A stretch of DNA of 64,000 nt from an uncultured Ruminococcus sp. (GTDB lineage: Bacteria; Bacillota; Clostridia; Oscillospirales; CAG-272), in the NCBI GenBank assembly GCA_902795355.1, contig CADBKZ010000005.1, forward strand, positions 177,665-241,664, given 5' to 3'. A model generated the notes under the pieces. That model was given only the letters and a program-made list of their open reading frames with translations. It did no database searches and was not told the DNA's origin. The translations under genes were made by a program, and so were the position numbers. Shown one piece after another: positions 1 to 8,943 of this stretch. The first letter of the stretch is position 1. Each line of letters starts with the position of its first letter.

Positions 1-72
1 ATTATAAATTATACCATATACGGAAATGAAATGCAAGTCCGGCTTCGAGAATTTACAATTTGTTCACATATT

Positions 73-372
73 TTACCATGCTCTCTTCTTCGGCGGCTTT
101 TTTGGGCAGGCGCAACCCGCCATTTCGTTTGGCGGAACGCGAACGAGAATGGTATCTTCCCCGATACACTCGATCATCCGCCAAGGGATGATCAGATCGT
201 CCCGTTTGCCGATGCCGAAAAACCCCGAGCTTCCGCCGATGACAATGGCAAGCATTCTGCCGGAGTCGCAATCGGCTTCAAATTCGAAATCGCTCGCATA
301 TCCGAGGCAGCTCCCGTCGCATAAATTCACAATCTGCAATTTCCGCAGGTCGGCGGTATTATACCGTTTCAT
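73..372 (-). CDS. YlmC/YmxH-family PRC-barrel protein
   Basis: A 99-residue single-domain protein. The hydrophobic strand pattern of the first 80 residues, with LRKLQIVNLCDG near the start and IIPWRMIECIGEDTILV later, is typical of the small PRC-barrel proteins called YlmC/YmxH in Clostridia and Bacilli. In spore formers these belong to the sporulation regulon, but their molecular role is not established. The start is supported by AAAGGAG seven bases upstream. A short Pro/Lys tail (KKPPKKRAW) ends the protein. It lies downstream of clpE but is separated from it by a strong terminator, so it is probably transcribed alone. I found no convincing sigma-A promoter; a sporulation sigma factor is possible but not shown. 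Confidence 0.8.
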   Translation of the reverse strand: MKRYNTADLRKLQIVNLCDGSCLGYASDFEFEADCDSGRMLAIVIGGSSGFFGIGKRDDLIIPWRMIECIGEDTILVRVPPNEMAGCACPKKPPKKRAW

Positions 373-456
373 AAAATCAACTCCTTTCCGGTTTCTCCCT
401 TAACAGAGAATATGCGCAAAAGGGCGATTTTATATGAAAAACAGCGCAAAATACCG

Positions 457-493
457 TAAAAAACCCGCTTGCATGCTTTGGCATGCAAGCGGG
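457..493 (-). terminator. Rho-independent terminator of clpE
   Basis: A perfect 13-base-pair stem (CCCGCTTGCATGC at 464-476 and its complement at 481-493) with a four-base loop, followed on the minus strand by a run of T. It lies directly after the stop of the clpE-like gene. Confidence 0.9.
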
Positions 494-509
494 CAGGAAG
501 AGCGAAAAA

Positions 510-2819
510 TTACAAACAGAGAATTTTCAGGGCGTCGCCGTCCGCGTCGATTTTTGCCTGCGTGTAGGAACGGTTATAATCGGCGATGATCAATTCGGCA
601 AGCCGATCTTCCACTTCCCTTTGGATATACCGCCGCATATTGCGCGCGCCGTACCGGCGGGAGAAGGATTTTTTCGCGATGAACGCCTTCGCGTCGTCCG
701 TCACGGTCAATCGGATGTGCTTCTCCTTCAACGCTTCCGCCAACTCGCCGAGCAGAATGCCCGCGATTTTTTCAAAATCGCTTTCGTCAAGCGAACGGAA
801 TGTGATGATTTCATCCACGCGGTTGAGAAACTCGGGGCGCAGGAACGCGGAAAGCGCTTTTTCCGTCCGGTCGCTTGCGGTTGCGGCTTCGTTGGCCGAA
901 AAGCCCGCGAGTGCCGCGCTGTGGTCCGAACCGGCGTTGGTGGTCATAACGATAACGGTATTTTCAAAGTTGACGGTTTTGCCGTGCGCGTCGGTAACGC
1001 GGCCGTCGTCCAGAATCTGCAAGAGGATGTTCAGCACGTCCGGATGCGCTTTTTCGATCTCGTCAAACAGGATGACGGAATAGGGCCTGCGGCGGATTTT
1101 TTCGGTCAGTTGCCCCGCTTCGTCGTAGCCGACGTATCCGGGGGGCGCGCCGATGATGCGCGATACCGAATGCTTCTCCATAAATTCGGACATATCCAGC
1201 CGGATCAAGGTTTCGGGGGAATGGAACAGATCGTTGGCGAGCGTTTTGACCAGTTCGGTTTTTCCTACGCCGGTGGGGCCGGCAAAAATGAACGAAACGG
1301 GTTTCCGTTTGTACGCGATTCCCGCGCGGTTCCGTTTAATCGCTTTCGCAACGGCTGCAACGGCCTCGTCCTGCCCAATGATGCGCTCTTTGAGGCGGGC
1401 TTCGAGGCGGTCGATCTGCTCGTATTCGTTCTCCGTAATCGAGGTGGCGGGAATCCCCGTCCAAAGCTCGATCACGTTGGCAAGCTCTTCCTCGGTCATT
1501 TCCACGGATCCGGCAGCCGGTTCCAGCCGGTTCAGTTCTTCGGAGAGCTTCAGCTCCTCGGAGCGGATCTTTGTAATTTCTTCGTAGCGGTGTTGTTCTA
1601 CCTGATCGTTTCCCGCAATCTCTCCCTCGAGCGTTTCCCGCGCGGATTTCAGCGAAAGCAACCGATCGCGAATGCGATAGGTTTCGTTGAGGGCGGAAGA
1701 AGAAAGCGACAGGTGCGAAGCGGCTTCGTCGAGCAGGTCAATGGCTTTATCGGGCAGATAGCGGTCGGTAATATAGCGTTCGGAAAGAACTACCGCGCGG
1801 CGGAGCATGGCGTCCGGAATGGAAACGTTGTGGAACTCCTCGTAATAGTGCTTGATCTCCCGCAGCATTTCCACGGTTTCCTCAATACTCGGCTCGTTCA
1901 CGGTAACAGGTTGAAAACGCCGCTCCAAAGCCGTGTCTTTTTCGATATATTTCCGGTATTCGTTCAGCGTGGTGGCACCGATGATCTGTACTTCGCCGCG
2001 CGATAACGCCGGTTTCAGAATATTTGCGGCGTTCACGCTTCCCTCGGCTTCCCCCGCGCCGACGATGTTATGCACTTCGTCGATGACGAGAATCGCGTTC
2101 CCGACCTCGCGGACCTCGCCCAGAAGCCCGAGGATCCGCGATTCGAACTGCCCGCGGAATTGCGTTCCGGCAACCAACGCCGTCATATCCACAAGGTAGA
2201 TTTCTTTCCCTTGGAGCTTATACGGGACCTCTCCGGACGCAATACGGATAGCAAGGGCTTCCGCAATCGCCGTTTTCCCGACCCCGGGTTCGCCGATCAG
2301 GCAGGGGTTGTTCTTTTGGCGGCGGCAGAGGATCTGAACGACGCGCGAAATTTCCCGATCGCGGCCGACGATACGGTCCAACTTCCCGTCCCGCGCAAAC
2401 TGTGTTAAATTGCGGCAATAAGTGGTGAGAAAGCGGAGTTTCTTTTCCTCTTTCTTCTTTTTCCCGTTCTTTTCTCCGGCGCTGTTCGGAGCGTTTTCGG
2501 GCGGGGGAGTTGGTTGCGCCAATCCCGCTTCCCGAAAGAGTTTCGGCAAATCAATGGCGGGCGCGCCGCCGTCCGCGTTGTCGTCCGCGTCCGACGGAGT
2601 GCCGTTCTGCAACAGCGCGCCAAGGTCGTTTTCGGCGTTTTCCAGCTGTTCGGGCGAAATTCCGAGCTGATTGATCACGTTCCCGACGATATTATCGATC
2701 GGAACGCCCATTTCCTTTGCGCACTTCATGCAAAGCCCTTGGGTGGTCTTTTCGCCGTTTTCCACTTTGGTAACAAAAATCACTGCCACGCGCTTGTGGC
2801 ATTGGGAACACATAACCAT
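510..2819 (-). CDS. clpE: ClpE-like AAA+ unfoldase with N-terminal zinc finger
   Basis: A 769-residue Clp/Hsp100 ATPase that should unfold substrates for ClpP. Residues 1-40 form a zinc finger with cysteines 4, 7, 30 and 33 instead of the usual double Clp-N domain, which is the ClpE arrangement and also resembles McsA. After an acidic, Pro-rich linker come two AAA+ modules: the first with GEPGVGKT and LVIDEVHN, the second with GPTGVGKT and [10 protein letters not shown], separated by a coiled-coil middle region. In the position of the ClpP-docking loop, where ClpC has [LIV]GF, this protein has AGF in LAGFS, so docking is likely but altered. It follows cvpA with a 23-base gap and probably shares its promoter. 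ClpC cannot be fully excluded as a name. Confidence 0.88.
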   Translation of the reverse strand: MVMCSQCHKRVAVIFVTKVENGEKTTQGLCMKCAKEMGVPIDNIVGNVINQLGISPEQLENAENDLGALLQNGTPSDADDNADGGAPAIDLPKLFREAGLAQPTPPPENAPNSAGEKNGKKKKEEKKLRFLTTYCRNLTQFARDGKLDRIVGRDREISRVVQILCRRQKNNPCLIGEPGVGKTAIAEALAIRIASGEVPYKLQGKEIYLVDMTALVAGTQFRGQFESRILGLLGEVREVGNAILVIDEVHNIVGAGEAEGSVNAANILKPALSRGEVQIIGATTLNEYRKYIEKDTALERRFQPVTVNEPSIEETVEMLREIKHYYEEFHNVSIPDAMLRRAVVLSERYITDRYLPDKAIDLLDEAASHLSLSSSALNETYRIRDRLLSLKSARETLEGEIAGNDQVEQHRYEEITKIRSEELKLSEELNRLEPAAGSVEMTEEELANVIELWTGIPATSITENEYEQIDRLEARLKERIIGQDEAVAAVAKAIKRNRAGIAYKRKPVSFIFAGPTGVGKTELVKTLANDLFHSPETLIRLDMSEFMEKHSVSRIIGAPPGYVGYDEAGQLTEKIRRRPYSVILFDEIEKAHPDVLNILLQILDDGRVTDAHGKTVNFENTVIVMTTNAGSDHSAALAGFSANEAATASDRTEKALSAFLRPEFLNRVDEIITFRSLDESDFEKIAGILLGELAEALKEKHIRLTVTDDAKAFIAKKSFSRRYGARNMRRYIQREVEDRLAELIIADYNRSYTQAKIDADGDALKILCL

Positions 2820-2842
2820 AGAGGGGGGTCCTTTCTGCTGGG

Positions 2843-3547
2843 TTATCGGTTAAAGGCTTTGGAAAGCAAGCCGTCAAGATTCAGAAACGCGAGTTTCTCC
2901 GAAACGGGAGATTCCGCAATCAATCTTACGGCGTGGGACTGCGTGTAGAAATCCGATTCCGAGAAGAAGAAACGGATCACGGACGAAAGGAGCGTCAGCA
3001 CAACCCATGCGACCGCAACTCCGATCACCGCGCCGAGAACATGGTCCACCGTTCCGATCAGGGCAAGGCGCTTGATGATTGCGCCGATGATTGCCGATAC
3101 GATGGCAAGGACGATCAGCGCGACGATAAACACAAGCACATAGCCGACCACCGTGGAAACAATTTTGGTCAGCGCGCCGGAAAGCGTGTCCGAAGCCGAA
3201 AGAACCAAAGCCTCGCCGGTTTCGTCCATCGAAGAAATCTGCTCTTTCATGGATTCTGGCACCAAAAAACTCGGGAACGCCGCCAGAATTTTCTGCGCGT
3301 CGAAGCCGTCGGTTGCGGATTGGTAGATACTTTCAATTTTGTTGTAAACGGCGGTATAAATGCGCGCCGAAAAAAATTTGTCGGCCAGAAACGTTGCAAC
3401 TTTGCTGCCGAATAAATAGGCCGCGACGGCCGCAAGAATCAGGCGGGCAAACTTCATAACCGTTTTGAAAAGCCCCCGCTTGGCGCATTGGATGATGATG
3501 ATCAATGCGATCACGGCAAAAACCGCGTCTAAAACATACTTTGTCAT
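2843..3547 (-). CDS. CvpA family membrane protein
   Basis: A 234-residue protein with an N-terminal MTKYVLDAVFAVIALIIII segment and at least four hydrophobic helices, matching the CvpA/colicin V production family in length and in the Arg-Gly after the first helix. CvpA homologues affect envelope homeostasis, but no biochemical activity is settled. I chose the ATG at 3547 rather than the upstream in-frame ATG because AAAGGAG precedes it at normal spacing and the hydrophobic segment then starts at once. It has its own promoter, which overlaps the end of truA, and clpE follows after 23 bases. Confidence 0.82.
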   Translation of the reverse strand: MTKYVLDAVFAVIALIIIIQCAKRGLFKTVMKFARLILAAVAAYLFGSKVATFLADKFFSARIYTAVYNKIESIYQSATDGFDAQKILAAFPSFLVPESMKEQISSMDETGEALVLSASDTLSGALTKIVSTVVGYVLVFIVALIVLAIVSAIIGAIIKRLALIGTVDHVLGAVIGVAVAWVVLTLLSSVIRFFFSESDFYTQSHAVRLIAESPVSEKLAFLNLDGLLSKAFNR

Positions 3548-3605
3548 GGTTCCGATCTCCTTTATGTTTGATGTTTTTTTGAAACGGCATTCTGTGTTCT
3601 CTTCT

Positions 3606-3634
3606 ATTCTATCACATAATTTGCCGTTTGTCAA
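3606..3634 (-). promoter_or_regulatory. Sigma-A promoter for cvpA-clpE
   Basis: On the minus strand TTGACA and TAGAAT are separated by 17 bases, about 60 bases upstream of the cvpA start. The -35 box overlaps the truA stop codon region. Confidence 0.75.
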
Positions 3635-4425
3635 ATAAAATTCGCCGATTTCCGAAAAAACTCAGGCGGGTACGCAACGCGGTCGAGATACAGCCCGCAG
3701 GCGGGCGCGGTAAATCCGGCCGAATCCCGATTCCCGCTTTCGGTAATGGCGGGGATTTGTTCCGGTTCAATCCTTCCCAGCACAACGTCGATCAACGTTC
3801 CGGCAATGATCCGCACCATATTGTAGAGAAAGCCGTTTGCGGCAATGCGGTACAGGATCAGATCCCCGCTTTGCGCAACTTCCGAGCGGGTAACGGTCCG
3901 CACGGTGTCGGTCACTTTGGAGCCTTGCGCCATATAGGCCTTGAAATCATGCGTTCCGAGCAGGAAAGCGGCGGCGGTTTTCATTCGTTGAATTGCAACC
4001 CCGTCCAGCTCCTGCGGGAGATGATAAGCGCGACCGGCCTCGAACGGGCTCATAACCCGCCGGTTGAAAATGCGGTAAAGATACTCCTTTTCAGTAACGC
4101 TGTACCGCGCGTGGAACGAAGAGTCCGCCCATTCCGCATCGAACACCCGAATATCGTCCGGCAGATGCGCCGAGATGGCTTGCGGGATCCGCTCCGCGGG
4201 GATATCGGTTTCAAGGGCGTCGGTCCCGCGCTTTGTTACGGTGGCGCAAAAACAGTTGGCGTGAACGCCGCTGTCGGTCCGGCTGCACCCCACAATGTCA
4301 CAGGGGTAGCCGAACAGCTCCTCGGCGGCGCGGTTCAACACGGATTGGACGCTGATTCCGTTCGGCTGAACCTGATACCCGCAATAGTTTGTTCCGAGAA
4401 AAGAAAGACGAATCAATAATTTCAT
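3631..4425 (-). CDS. truA: tRNA pseudouridine synthase A
   Basis: A 264-residue TruA, which makes pseudouridine at tRNA positions 38-40. The catalytic aspartate lies in GCSRTDSGVHA near residue 60, and family blocks such as FHARYSVTEKEYLYRI and GFLYNMVRIIAGTLI are present. Length is normal for the family. The start at 4425 is set by GAGG in the eight-base gap after ecfT, whose stop precedes it. It is the last gene of the ruvC-to-truA operon. The ecfA1-ecfA2-ecfT-truA order is common in Firmicutes. Confidence 0.95.
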   Translation of the reverse strand: MKLLIRLSFLGTNYCGYQVQPNGISVQSVLNRAAEELFGYPCDIVGCSRTDSGVHANCFCATVTKRGTDALETDIPAERIPQAISAHLPDDIRVFDAEWADSSFHARYSVTEKEYLYRIFNRRVMSPFEAGRAYHLPQELDGVAIQRMKTAAAFLLGTHDFKAYMAQGSKVTDTVRTVTRSEVAQSGDLILYRIAANGFLYNMVRIIAGTLIDVVLGRIEPEQIPAITESGNRDSAGFTAPACGLYLDRVAYPPEFFRKSANFI

Positions 4426-4433
4426 GTCGATCC

Positions 4434-5285
4434 TCATTTCATGGTGTAGCCGATGCCTTGGCGGTTCAGGAAAAAGATCCCCACGCCGAATGCGACCAGA
4501 AGCATAACGGCAAACACATCCGAAAAGCGAAGCCGCAGGATTTTCAAACGGGTTCTTCCCTCGCCGCCGTGGTAACAGCGGCATTCCATGGCCGCCGCAA
4601 GCTCATAGGCGCGGTTGAACGCGGAAACGAGCAGAGGCACCAAAACGGGCAGCAACGCTTTTGCCCGCCGGATCAGCCCGCCGCTGCTGAAATCGGCTCC
4701 GCGGGCCTTCTGCGCGTTCATAATGCGCTGGGTTTCGTCCATCAGGGTGGGAATAAAGCGAAGGGCGATGGTGGTCATCATGGCGATATCATGCACGGGA
4801 ACCTTGATTTTTTTGAGCGGCGAAAAGAGACGTTCCAGCGCGTCGGTCAGCGCGATCGGCGTTGTGGTATAGGAAAGAAGCACCGAGGTTCCGATGAGCA
4901 GAATGATGATCCGCAGAATCATGAACAGCGCGTTCCAAAGCCCTTCTTCGTAAATTTTGATCCGCCAGACGCGCGAACCCCAAAGCGGGATCTGCCATGT
5001 CGGCGTCAGCAAATGCTCGCCTTTTGTCATGAACACGTTGATCAAGGAAGTAAAAGCCAGAATCATGATTAAAGGGCGGATCGAACGCAGGATCATGCGG
5101 AGCGGAATGCGACTGACCAGACAGAGCAAGACCGCCGAAAGCAGAATGGCCGCAAAGCAGAGCACATTGCGGCAAAGGAAGGTGCAAACGATATAAAGAA
5201 CCGTCAGAATGACCTTTGCCCGCGGGTCCATGCGATGTATGGGGGAGTTTGCGGGATAATATTGCCCGAATGCAATGCTTTTCAT
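4434..5285 (-). CDS. ecfT: ECF transporter transmembrane component EcfT
   Basis: A 283-residue integral membrane protein, the shared T component of group II energy-coupling-factor vitamin importers. Hydrophobic helices fill the N-terminal half and the C-terminus. The two short Ala-Arg-Gly-like coupling motifs that contact the ATPases are seen as QKARGADF and as the MECRCY region. Its start overlaps the stop of ecfA2 by four bases, so the two are translationally coupled. No substrate-binding S component is encoded in the window, so the module presumably serves S components elsewhere on the chromosome. Confidence 0.93.
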   Translation of the reverse strand: MKSIAFGQYYPANSPIHRMDPRAKVILTVLYIVCTFLCRNVLCFAAILLSAVLLCLVSRIPLRMILRSIRPLIMILAFTSLINVFMTKGEHLLTPTWQIPLWGSRVWRIKIYEEGLWNALFMILRIIILLIGTSVLLSYTTTPIALTDALERLFSPLKKIKVPVHDIAMMTTIALRFIPTLMDETQRIMNAQKARGADFSSGGLIRRAKALLPVLVPLLVSAFNRAYELAAAMECRCYHGGEGRTRLKILRLRFSDVFAVMLLVAFGVGIFFLNRQGIGYTMK

Positions 5286-6241
5286 GTATCAGTTCCTTTA
5301 AGAGATTGAAAATGCCGTTTCAACGCTTCCGCGGCCTGTTCCACGGTGTAAACATTTTCGGGAACATCTATTCCCCGCGCGCGCAAAATGCGCATCAACT
5401 GCGTAATCTGCGGAATATCAAGCCCCACGCCGTCGAGCATGGAGACCTGCGAAAAGACTTCCTCGCAGCTTCCCTGCGCAACGATCCCGGAATGGGCGAG
5501 AACCACCATATCGTCGCAATACTCGGCCATATCTTCCATGCTATGACTGACGATGATGACCGTGGAATGCGTGGAACGCTGATATTGACGGATCTTTTCA
5601 AAAATCTGCTCTCTCCCGAGCGGGTCCAATCCAGCCGCGGGTTCATCCAGCACCAACACTTCGGGCCGCATGGCGATAACCCCCGCAATGGCGACCCGCC
5701 GTTTTTGCCCGCCGGAAAGATCGAACGGCGATTTTTCCAACAGGCTTTCATCCAACCCGCAAAACCGGAGCGCTTCCGGAACGCGGATGCGGATCTCCTC
5801 TTCCGATAATCCCATATTTTTCGGTCCGTAGGAAATATCCTTAAAAACCGTTTCCTCGAACAATTGGTATTCCGGATACTGCATGACGAGACCAACGCGG
5901 AAACAAAGGTTTCTCCGCCGCTTTTCCACCTCGGCGCGAATCGCCTTTTTCGCGGTACTTTTGCGCATATTTTGGTATTCCGGCCGTTTCAGCCAATCGG
6001 CGTAAAGCTCTTTTGCCGTTGCGTTCACGTCGTAACCGTCGAGCAAAACTTTTCCCGCGGTCGGCTTTTCAAGACCGTTGAGAAGCGCCATCATGGTGGA
6101 TTTTCCCGATCCGGTATGGCCGATAACACCGGTGATCCGGTCGGCCGCGATGCGAACGGATACGTCGCTCAACGCTTTGTGCTCGAACGGAGTTCCCGTG
6201 CCGTAGACAAAATCAACATGTTCCAAAACGATTTTATCCAT
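5282..6241 (-). CDS. ecfA2: ECF transporter ATPase EcfA2
   Basis: A 319-residue ABC ATPase with Walker A GHTGSGKST, signature LSGGQKRR and Walker B VLVLDEPAAGLDP. It is longer than EcfA1, mainly through an insertion after the Walker A region (roughly residues 75-105, Arg/Lys rich), which is typical of EcfA2. It pairs with EcfA1 to power EcfT. The gene overlaps ecfA1 by eight bases and ecfT by four. Confidence 0.93.
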   Translation of the reverse strand: MDKIVLEHVDFVYGTGTPFEHKALSDVSVRIAADRITGVIGHTGSGKSTMMALLNGLEKPTAGKVLLDGYDVNATAKELYADWLKRPEYQNMRKSTAKKAIRAEVEKRRRNLCFRVGLVMQYPEYQLFEETVFKDISYGPKNMGLSEEEIRIRVPEALRFCGLDESLLEKSPFDLSGGQKRRVAIAGVIAMRPEVLVLDEPAAGLDPLGREQIFEKIRQYQRSTHSTVIIVSHSMEDMAEYCDDMVVLAHSGIVAQGSCEEVFSQVSMLDGVGLDIPQITQLMRILRARGIDVPENVYTVEQAAEALKRHFQSLKGTDT

Positions 6242-7118
6242 GATGATTCCCCTCTGCGGAAAACGCGGCCGACAGCAAATCGGCGCAGGCTTCCACCGTT
6301 GAAATTTCGGTTCCCCGAACGGGGATTCCCGCCTCGCGCAACCGGTAGATCAACTCGGCGCACTGCGGAACTTCCAAACCCACCGCGCGCAATTCGTTCC
6401 GGCGGGCAAAAACCTCGTCGGGCGTCCCGTCCATAAGGATGGAGCCGTCGTTGATCACAATCACCCGATCGGCAAGCGCGGCCTCGTTCATATAGTGCGT
6501 AATATTGATGATGGTGATCCCGTTTTCCCGATTGAGCATGCGAATGGTGTCAAGCACTTCCCGCCGCCCCAGCGGATCGAGCATGGCGGTGGATTCATCG
6601 AAAACGATACATTCGGGGCGCATGGCGATAATGCCCGCAATGGCGACGCGCTGTTTTTGACCGCCCGAGAGATGGTGCGGCTCCCGATCCGTATATTCGC
6701 TCATTCCAACGGCGGCGAGCGCGTCGTCCACGCGGCGGCGCAGTTCCGGCATCGGTACGCCAAGGTTTTCGGGGCCGAACGCAACGTCGTCCTCCACAAT
6801 CGTGGCCACCAGCTGGTTATCCGGATTCTGGAACACCATTCCAACGCGGCGGCGCAGGGCGATCAGTTCGTCGTCCGGCAAGTCCCCCGAAGAAAGGTCG
6901 GTTCCGCCCACAATCAGGGTTCCCGACGTGGGTTCCAGAATCAGATTCAAAAGTTTTGCAAAGGTGGATTTTCCGGAACCGTTATGGCCGAGAACCGCCA
7001 CGTATTCCCCTTTTTGAATATCCAGCGTAACGCCTTTGAGCGCGGGAATATCATCCGCGCCGTTCTGGCCTTTATAGGAAAACGAGAGGTTTTCCGCATG
7101 AATAAACGATTCAGCCAA
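6234..7118 (-). CDS. ecfA1: ECF transporter ATPase EcfA1, TTG start
   Basis: A 294-residue ABC ATPase with Walker A GHNGSGKST, signature LSGGQKQR and the EcfA1-style Walker B CIVFDESTAMLDP, where DES replaces DEP. I place the start at a TTG at 7118, giving (M)AESFIHAENLSFSYKG, because AAAGGA precedes it and no in-frame ATG lies nearby. The upstream in-frame ATG at 7325 would run far into the methyltransferase gene and add unrelated residues. The C-terminal tail after about residue 230 carries the usual EcfA dimerisation segment. Confidence 0.92.
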   Translation of the reverse strand: MAESFIHAENLSFSYKGQNGADDIPALKGVTLDIQKGEYVAVLGHNGSGKSTFAKLLNLILEPTSGTLIVGGTDLSSGDLPDDELIALRRRVGMVFQNPDNQLVATIVEDDVAFGPENLGVPMPELRRRVDDALAAVGMSEYTDREPHHLSGGQKQRVAIAGIIAMRPECIVFDESTAMLDPLGRREVLDTIRMLNRENGITIINITHYMNEAALADRVIVINDGSILMDGTPDEVFARRNELRAVGLEVPQCAELIYRLREAGIPVRGTEISTVEACADLLSAAFSAEGNHHG

Positions 7119-7152
7119 TTTACATGTTCCTTTCTTTCGGAATCGGAGTTTA

Positions 7153-8016
7153 TTATAAGCGGTACCACCGCGTGGAAGCCCCGCACGGCAGGTATGCGCC
7201 TGTTTGCGTAACGCGCAGGCCGAGTTCTTCGGCGTCGATTTTCCCGCCGTGTTTTTCGCGCACGTGAAGTTCCAGCAGATATTGCATGGTCGAGGGGGAA
7301 AGCCCCGTTGTGTAGGAGTTGACAAGGAAGAATAACGGATCCGGCGAGAGGAGCTGCGCGGTCAGCGCAATCAGCCCGTCGATGCTTTCTTCAAGTTTCC
7401 AAACCTCTCCGTTCGGGCCTCTGCCGTAGGAAGGCGGGTCCATAATAATGCCGTCGTATCGGTTGCCGCGGCGGAGTTCGCGCTCGGCAAACTTTTTGCA
7501 ATCGTCCACAAGATAGCGGATCGGCGCGTCGGCAAGGCCCGAGAGCGCGGCGTTCTCTTTTGCCTGCGCCACCATTCCCTTTGCGGCGTCCACATGAACG
7601 ACGGAAGCCCCCGCCGCCGCGGCCGCGACCGTTGCGCCGCCCGTATAGGCAAAGAGGTTCAGCACTTTGATCGGGCGGCCGGCCGATCGGATCAATTCCG
7701 AGAACCAATCCCAATTCGCCGCCTGTTCGGGGAACAATCCCGTGTGTTTGAAGCCCATGGGACGCAGAACAAAGCGCAAAGAACCGTAAGAAATGTTCCA
7801 AGATTCGGGCAGATCGTTTTTAACCCACCCGCCCCCGCCGGAAACGGAACGGCGGTAAACGCCGTCGGCGCGGTTCCATGCGGGGTGACGCGCAACGTTT
7901 TTCCAGATGATTTGCGGATCGGGACGGACAAGAACGTATTTCCCCCAGCGTTCCAGACGGTTCCCGTCGGTCGCGTCGAGCAATTCATAATCTTTCCATC
8001 GGTCGGTTGTAAACAT
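7153..8016 (-). CDS. Class I SAM-dependent rRNA-type methyltransferase
   Basis: A 287-residue methyltransferase. The SAM-binding motif I is NLFAYTGGATVAAAAAG and the catalytic motif IV is MDPPSYGRG, which together place it among the RlmI/RlmK-like 23S rRNA methyltransferases. It lacks an obvious N-terminal PUA domain, so it cannot be equated with RlmI itself, and target position and base are unknown. It starts 18 bases after ruvC behind GGAGAG and precedes ecfA1 by 34 bases, so it belongs to the ruvC operon. Confidence 0.8.
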   Translation of the reverse strand: MFTTDRWKDYELLDATDGNRLERWGKYVLVRPDPQIIWKNVARHPAWNRADGVYRRSVSGGGGWVKNDLPESWNISYGSLRFVLRPMGFKHTGLFPEQAANWDWFSELIRSAGRPIKVLNLFAYTGGATVAAAAAGASVVHVDAAKGMVAQAKENAALSGLADAPIRYLVDDCKKFAERELRRGNRYDGIIMDPPSYGRGPNGEVWKLEESIDGLIALTAQLLSPDPLFFLVNSYTTGLSPSTMQYLLELHVREKHGGKIDAEELGLRVTQTGAYLPCGASTRWYRL

Positions 8017-8034
8017 AGCGGTCTCTCCGTTTGA

Positions 8035-8538
8035 TCAGATTCGTTTGTTGAAATAGGGCGCCAAGCGCGAGGAACCGCTATGCGCATGGCAAATGGCAAT
8101 GGCAAGCGCGTCGGCCGTGTCGTCCGGTTTGGGCGGCTCTTTCAGCCCGAGGAGCGACGTTACCATGGCGATCACCTGTTTCTTTTCGGCCTTTCCGTAG
8201 CCGACCACCGCCTGCTTGACCTGCATGGGCGTATATTCCTGCATGGGCAGGTTCGCCTGCTTTGCCGCGAGGAGCGAGATTCCCCTTGCTTCCGCAACGC
8301 GGATCCCCGTGGTGATATTGTTCGTGAAAAAAAGTTCCTCGATCGACATTTCGTCGGGGCGGTATTTCCCGATCAATTCGTTCATGCCCGTATAGATCAT
8401 TTCCAGCCGGTCCTCGGTGGGGATTCCCTGCGGGGTCCGGATGGCTCCGTATGCAACCGGCCGTATCTTCGCCCGATCGTAGTCGATCACACCCCAACCC
8501 ACAATGGCAAGCCCCGGGTCGATCCCAAGTATTCTCAT
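8035..8538 (-). CDS. ruvC: Holliday junction endonuclease RuvC
   Basis: A 167-residue RuvC, which cuts Holliday junctions moved by RuvAB. The acidic catalytic residues are visible in ILGIDPGLAIVGWG, in SIEELFF and in DDTADALAIAICH near the end. Length is standard. It is the first gene of a minus-strand operon with its own promoter. The ruvA and ruvB genes are on the other strand 3.5 kb away, unlike the usual ruvCAB cluster. Confidence 0.95.
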   Translation of the reverse strand: MRILGIDPGLAIVGWGVIDYDRAKIRPVAYGAIRTPQGIPTEDRLEMIYTGMNELIGKYRPDEMSIEELFFTNNITTGIRVAEARGISLLAAKQANLPMQEYTPMQVKQAVVGYGKAEKKQVIAMVTSLLGLKEPPKPDDTADALAIAICHAHSGSSRLAPYFNKRI

Positions 8539-8577
8539 GGCGTTTCTTCCGTTTCTCCATATAGTATATCAGTTTAT

Positions 8578-8606
8578 ATTATAGCACAAAACTTTCCGCA
8601 AGTCAA
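8578..8606 (-). promoter_or_regulatory. Sigma-A promoter for the ruvC operon
   Basis: TTGACT and a perfect TATAAT separated by 17 bases on the minus strand, about 40 bases upstream of ruvC. It is back to back with the DUF951 promoter. Confidence 0.85.
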
Positions 8607-8656
8607 ACAATTCTTTTCTTTTTTGCAAAATTCTGTTGAAAAATCCATTTTAACGG

Positions 8657-8685
8657 TTTACAGATCGTTTTTTTTGTGATATAAT
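8657..8685 (+). promoter_or_regulatory. Sigma-A promoter for DUF951-yfhO-ruvAB
   Basis: TTTACA and TATAAT separated by 17 bases, 39 bases before the chosen start of the DUF951 gene. It diverges from the ruvC promoter. Confidence 0.82.
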
Positions 8686-8724
8686 ATAATTTGACGTATG
8701 ATCGGACAGAAAAGAGGTGCGCGC

Positions 8725-8943
8725 ATGGCGATATTGCTGATCCGCCCCGAGGACAGGCTGCAACTCAAAAAAAATCACCCCTGCGGCGGAAACGTGTTCC
8801 GCGTTCTCCGCGTTGGCGCGGAAGTGCGCGTTGTTTGCGAAACCTGCGGACGGGATATGACCGTTGACCGACTGAAATTGGAAAAGGCGGTTCGCCGCGT
8901 GGTCTGGCGCGCGAACGCCGACGAGGAAACGAAACATGAATGA
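8725..8943 (+). CDS. DUF951 family protein
   Basis: A 72-residue protein with the DUF951 core: LKKNHPCGGNVFRVLRVGAEVRVVCETCGRD contains the conserved Lys-Lys-x-His-Pro-Cys-Gly block and a Cys-x2-Cys. The family is widespread in Firmicutes and has no proven function; the cysteines suggest metal binding. I prefer the ATG at 8725 over 8698 because AGAGGTG precedes it, while 8698 lies right after the -10 box. Its stop overlaps the yfhO start by eight bases. Confidence 0.87.
   Translation: MAILLIRPEDRLQLKKNHPCGGNVFRVLRVGAEVRVVCETCGRDMTVDRLKLEKAVRRVVWRANADEETKHE

Noticed and set aside
483..2006. A 507-codon plus-strand open frame
   Set aside because: Antisense to the clpE-like gene; its translation has no recognisable motif.
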